Assembly: GCA_943735955.1 (NCBI GenBank)
Contig: CALSEQ010000043.1
Span: 315,001-379,000 of the forward strand
Reading direction: 5' to 3'
Source: Piscicola geometra
Lineage: Eukaryota > Annelida > Clitellata > Hirudinida > Piscicolidae
DNA length: 64,000 nt
Position 1 is the stretch's first letter. The number at the start of each line of letters is the position of its first letter. Of this stretch, positions 61,701-64,000 are shown piece after piece. The position numbers and the translations under genes are program-made. A model generated the notes under the pieces. That model had not been told where the DNA came from and made no database searches. It saw nothing but the letters and a program-made list of their open reading frames with translations.

Positions 61701-64000
61701 GCTGATCCTTACTCCCACCCACACACATCAGACAGTCCGAGGCCAATACGGTGCCAATTTTTTTACTTCTTTATCTTTACTCACCATGCACCCCCACACC
61801 AAATCCTTTTTACCCCCTAACCAAACCTACAGGCAAATGGTTGTCCTCACTGTCTCACCCTAATCCCAACCCCACACACATGGAAAGCGCGAAAGATCCA
61901 TGGAGGATACACCGAACACCCCCACTGTTGTCACACAGCGATTTGTCACTTTCTCTGAAAGTTTCATTTTGATCGATAGGTGCCTCACTACTCTGTTGAT
62001 AGCCTAGACGGCTGCTTTCTCTGTTTTCCTCACCGGAAATTTTTCCTACTCTAGGGGATTTTTCCTACGAGAACTCTGGTGCTTTTCAGAAAATTTGTTT
62101 TCTGAACACCTCAGTATAGGATCAGAGAAGAGCTTAAGAGCCCGTCGAAACTCTGTGAGTGAGCGGATCCAAACGGTCCGGCGCCCAAAAAGTTCAACCG
62201 GCAATGGCCGCAAGGTTCATTGCTCAGTACTTTGAGGATACCGGACAAAGTGGAACAGACCTTGCTCTATGTCAACCCGGGCTAAAACCCCACAGGCTTG
62301 CATAGAGTGTAGGATCGGTCACTGCCCCTGGATGCCTATGATAGGCCGCTGATCCTTACTCCCACCCACACACAAGAGACAGTCCGAGGCCAATACGGCG
62401 CCAATTTTTTTACTTCTTTATCTTTACTCACCATGCACCCCCACACCAAATCCTTTTTACCCCCCAACCAAACCTACAGGCAAATGGTTGTCCTCACTGT
62501 CTCACCCTAATCCCAACCCCACACACATGGACAGCGCGAAAGATCCATGGAGGATACACCGAACACCCCCACTGTTGTCACACAGCGATTTGTCACTTTA
62601 ACTGAAAGTTTCATTTCGATCGATAGGTGCCTCACCACTCTGTTGATAGCCTAGACGGCTGCTTTCTCTGTTTCCCTCGCCGGAAATTTTCCCTACTCTA
62701 GGGGATTTTTCCTACGAGAACTCTGGTGCTTTTCAGAAAACTTGTTTTCTGAACACCTCAGTATAGGATCAGAGAAGAGCTTAAGAGCCCGTCGAAAATC
62801 TGTGAGTGAGCGGATCCAAACGGTCCGGCACCCAAAAAGTCAAACCGGCAATGGCCGCAAGGTTCTTTGCTCAGTACTTCGAGGATACCGGACAAAGTGG
62901 AACAGACCTTGCTCTATGTCAACCCGGGCTAAAACCCCACAGGCTTGCATAGAGTGTAGGATCGGTCACTTCCCCTGGATGCCTATGATAGGCCGCTGAT
63001 CCTTACTCCCACCCACACACATCAGACAGTCCGAGGCCAATACGGCGCCAATTTTTTTACTTCTTTATCTTTACTCACCATGCACCCCCACACCAAATCC
63101 TTTTTACCCCCCAACCAAACCTACAGGCAAATGGTTGTCCTCACTGTCTCACCCTAATCCCAACCCCACACACATGGAAAGCGCGAAAGATCCATGGAGG
63201 ATACACTGAACACCCCCACTGTTGTCACACAGCGATTTGTCACTTTCTCTGAAAGTTTCATTTTGATCGATAGGTGCCTCACTACTCTGTTGATAGCCTA
63301 GACGGCTGCTTTCTCTGTTTCCCTCACCGGAAATTTTTTCCTACTCTAGGGGATTTTTCCTACGAGAACTCTGGGGCTTTTCAGAAAATTTGTTTTCTCA
63401 ACACCTCAGTATAGGATCAGAGAAGAGCTTAAGAGCCCGTCGAAACTCTGTGAGTGAGCGAATCCAAACGGTCCGGCGCCCAACAAATTCAACCGGCAAT
63501 GGCCGCAAGGTTCATTGCTCAGTACTTTGAGGATACCGGACAAAGTGGAACAGACCTTGCTCTATGTCAACCCGGGCTAAAACCCCACAGGCTTCCATAG
63601 AGTGTAGGATCGGTCACTGCCCCTGGATGCCTATGATAGGCCGCTGATCCTTACTCCCACCCACACACATCAGACAGTCCGAGGCCAATACGGCGCCAAT
63701 TTTTTTACTTCTTTATCTTTACTCACCATGCACCCCCACACCAAATCCTTTTTACCCCCCAACCAAACCTACAGGCAAATGGTTGTCCTCACTGTCTCAC
63801 CCTAATCCCAACCCCACACACATGGAAAGCGCGAAAGATCCATGGAGGATACACCGAACACCCCCACTGTTGTCACACAGCGATTTGTCACTTTCTCTGA
63901 AAGTTTCATTTTGATCGATAGGTGCCTCACTACTCTGTTGATAGCCTAGACGGCTGCTTTCTCTGTTTTCCTCACCGGAAATTTTTCCTACTCTAGGGGA
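58385..64000 (+). repeat. Right-hand B/H-type block, back of m91 to partial m100
   Basis: Starts 58768, 59415, 60062, 60709, 61356, 62003, 62650, 63297 and 63945 (truncated by the window end). m92-m93 share GGCCGATACGG, CACCCTCACACC and CTACTCCTAACC with m40. m94 has the private CATCATACAG. m99 is 648 bp because of one extra T in GGAAATTTTTTCC near 63334, the only unit longer than 647 bp in the window. The array continues beyond the window. Confidence 0.8.
61148..63338 (+). repeat. Long-range repeat of ~2.2 kb, copy 2 (offset 35,582 bp)
   Basis: Second copy of 25566-27756. Ends at the extra T in m99. It includes m96 (AGCGAATCC), m97 (GTTTTCCTCACC; CACAAGAGACAG) and the H/B hybrid m98 with CGAAAATCTG near 62796. 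Confidence 0.72.

Larger units (their letters stand above)
1..64000 (+). repeat. Satellite DNA array, ~647-bp monomer, 99 full copies plus a partial
   Basis: The motif CCTAGACGGCTGC recurs every ~647 bp from base 1 to 63945, always on the + strand (GCTTAGACGG and CCTAGATGG in two units). Most units are exactly 647 bp. Exceptions: 646 bp (for example starts 648, 7041, 7687, 8333, 8979, 10919, 11565, 12211, 30303, 32243, 45829), 623 bp (3235, 5138), 633 bp (3858, 5761), 638/639 bp (12857, 16727), 644 bp (21248) and 648 bp (63297). No foreign DNA interrupts the array. Uninterrupted noncoding arrays of this size are known from eukaryotic heterochromatin. I do not recognise the family. The chosen phase is arbitrary, and both array ends lie outside the window. 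Confidence 0.98.

Noticed and set aside
1..64000. Possible 5S rDNA or rDNA spacer array
   Set aside because: No 5S rRNA gene sequence or Pol III internal control boxes were recognised in the unit, and no 18S/5.8S/25S sequence occurs.
1..64000. Possible CRISPR array, defence system or other gene cassette
   Set aside because: The repeat unit is ~647 bp with no unique spacers; there are no associated genes and nothing bacterial in the window.

Overview
The whole 64 kb window is one uninterrupted head-to-tail satellite DNA array. The repeat unit is about 647 bp. Counting from the conserved CCTAGACGGCTGC motif (an arbitrary phase that falls on base 1), there are 99 complete monomers, m1 to m99, plus 56 bp of m100. 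All lie in the same orientation. I see no protein-coding gene, tRNA, rRNA, CRISPR array, transposon or unique sequence between monomers. The ORFs of 60-123 codons that recur in every monomer are by-products of the repeat: they overlap on both strands, restart in each unit and are broken by substitutions and indels without any sign of frame protection.

A noncoding array of this size points to a eukaryote, most likely centromeric, pericentromeric, subtelomeric or knob heterochromatin in a long-read assembly. Many subfamily-diagnostic substitutions are CpG to TpG or CpA, which fits a genome with cytosine methylation such as a plant or vertebrate. I lean towards a plant, weakly. I do not recognise the monomer as a named satellite.

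Layout. (1) 1-17365, m1-m27: 'A' type monomers (CTCGCCGG, GTCCAACC, TTCTTTGC, CTTCGAGG) with the most length variation (623-647 bp). It contains a 1,903-bp trimer duplication (2.7-6.6 kb), a four-monomer block sharing a 1-bp deletion (7.0-9.6 kb) and a 3,870-bp-offset duplication (10.9-13.5 and 14.7-17.4 kb). (2) 17366-31582, m28-m49: 'H' type (GGCACCC, GTCAAACC) and 'B' type (CTCACCGG, TTCAACC, TTCATTGC, CTTTGAGG) monomers, with 1,941-bp and 1,294-bp local duplications and hybrid monomers at the junctions. (3) 31583-58384: a large near-identical duplication, two 13.2-kb copies offset by 13,586 bp (21 monomers), which also carries a 'C' type (GTCTAACC). (4) 58385-64000: B/H-type monomers, part of which repeats 25.6-27.8 kb.

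There is no gene cooperation to describe. What the window records is array evolution: nested tandem duplications at scales of 1 to 21 monomers, recombinant monomers, a recurrent deletion hotspot, one conversion-like patch and CpG decay. All similarity statements come from reading by eye; identities were not computed.
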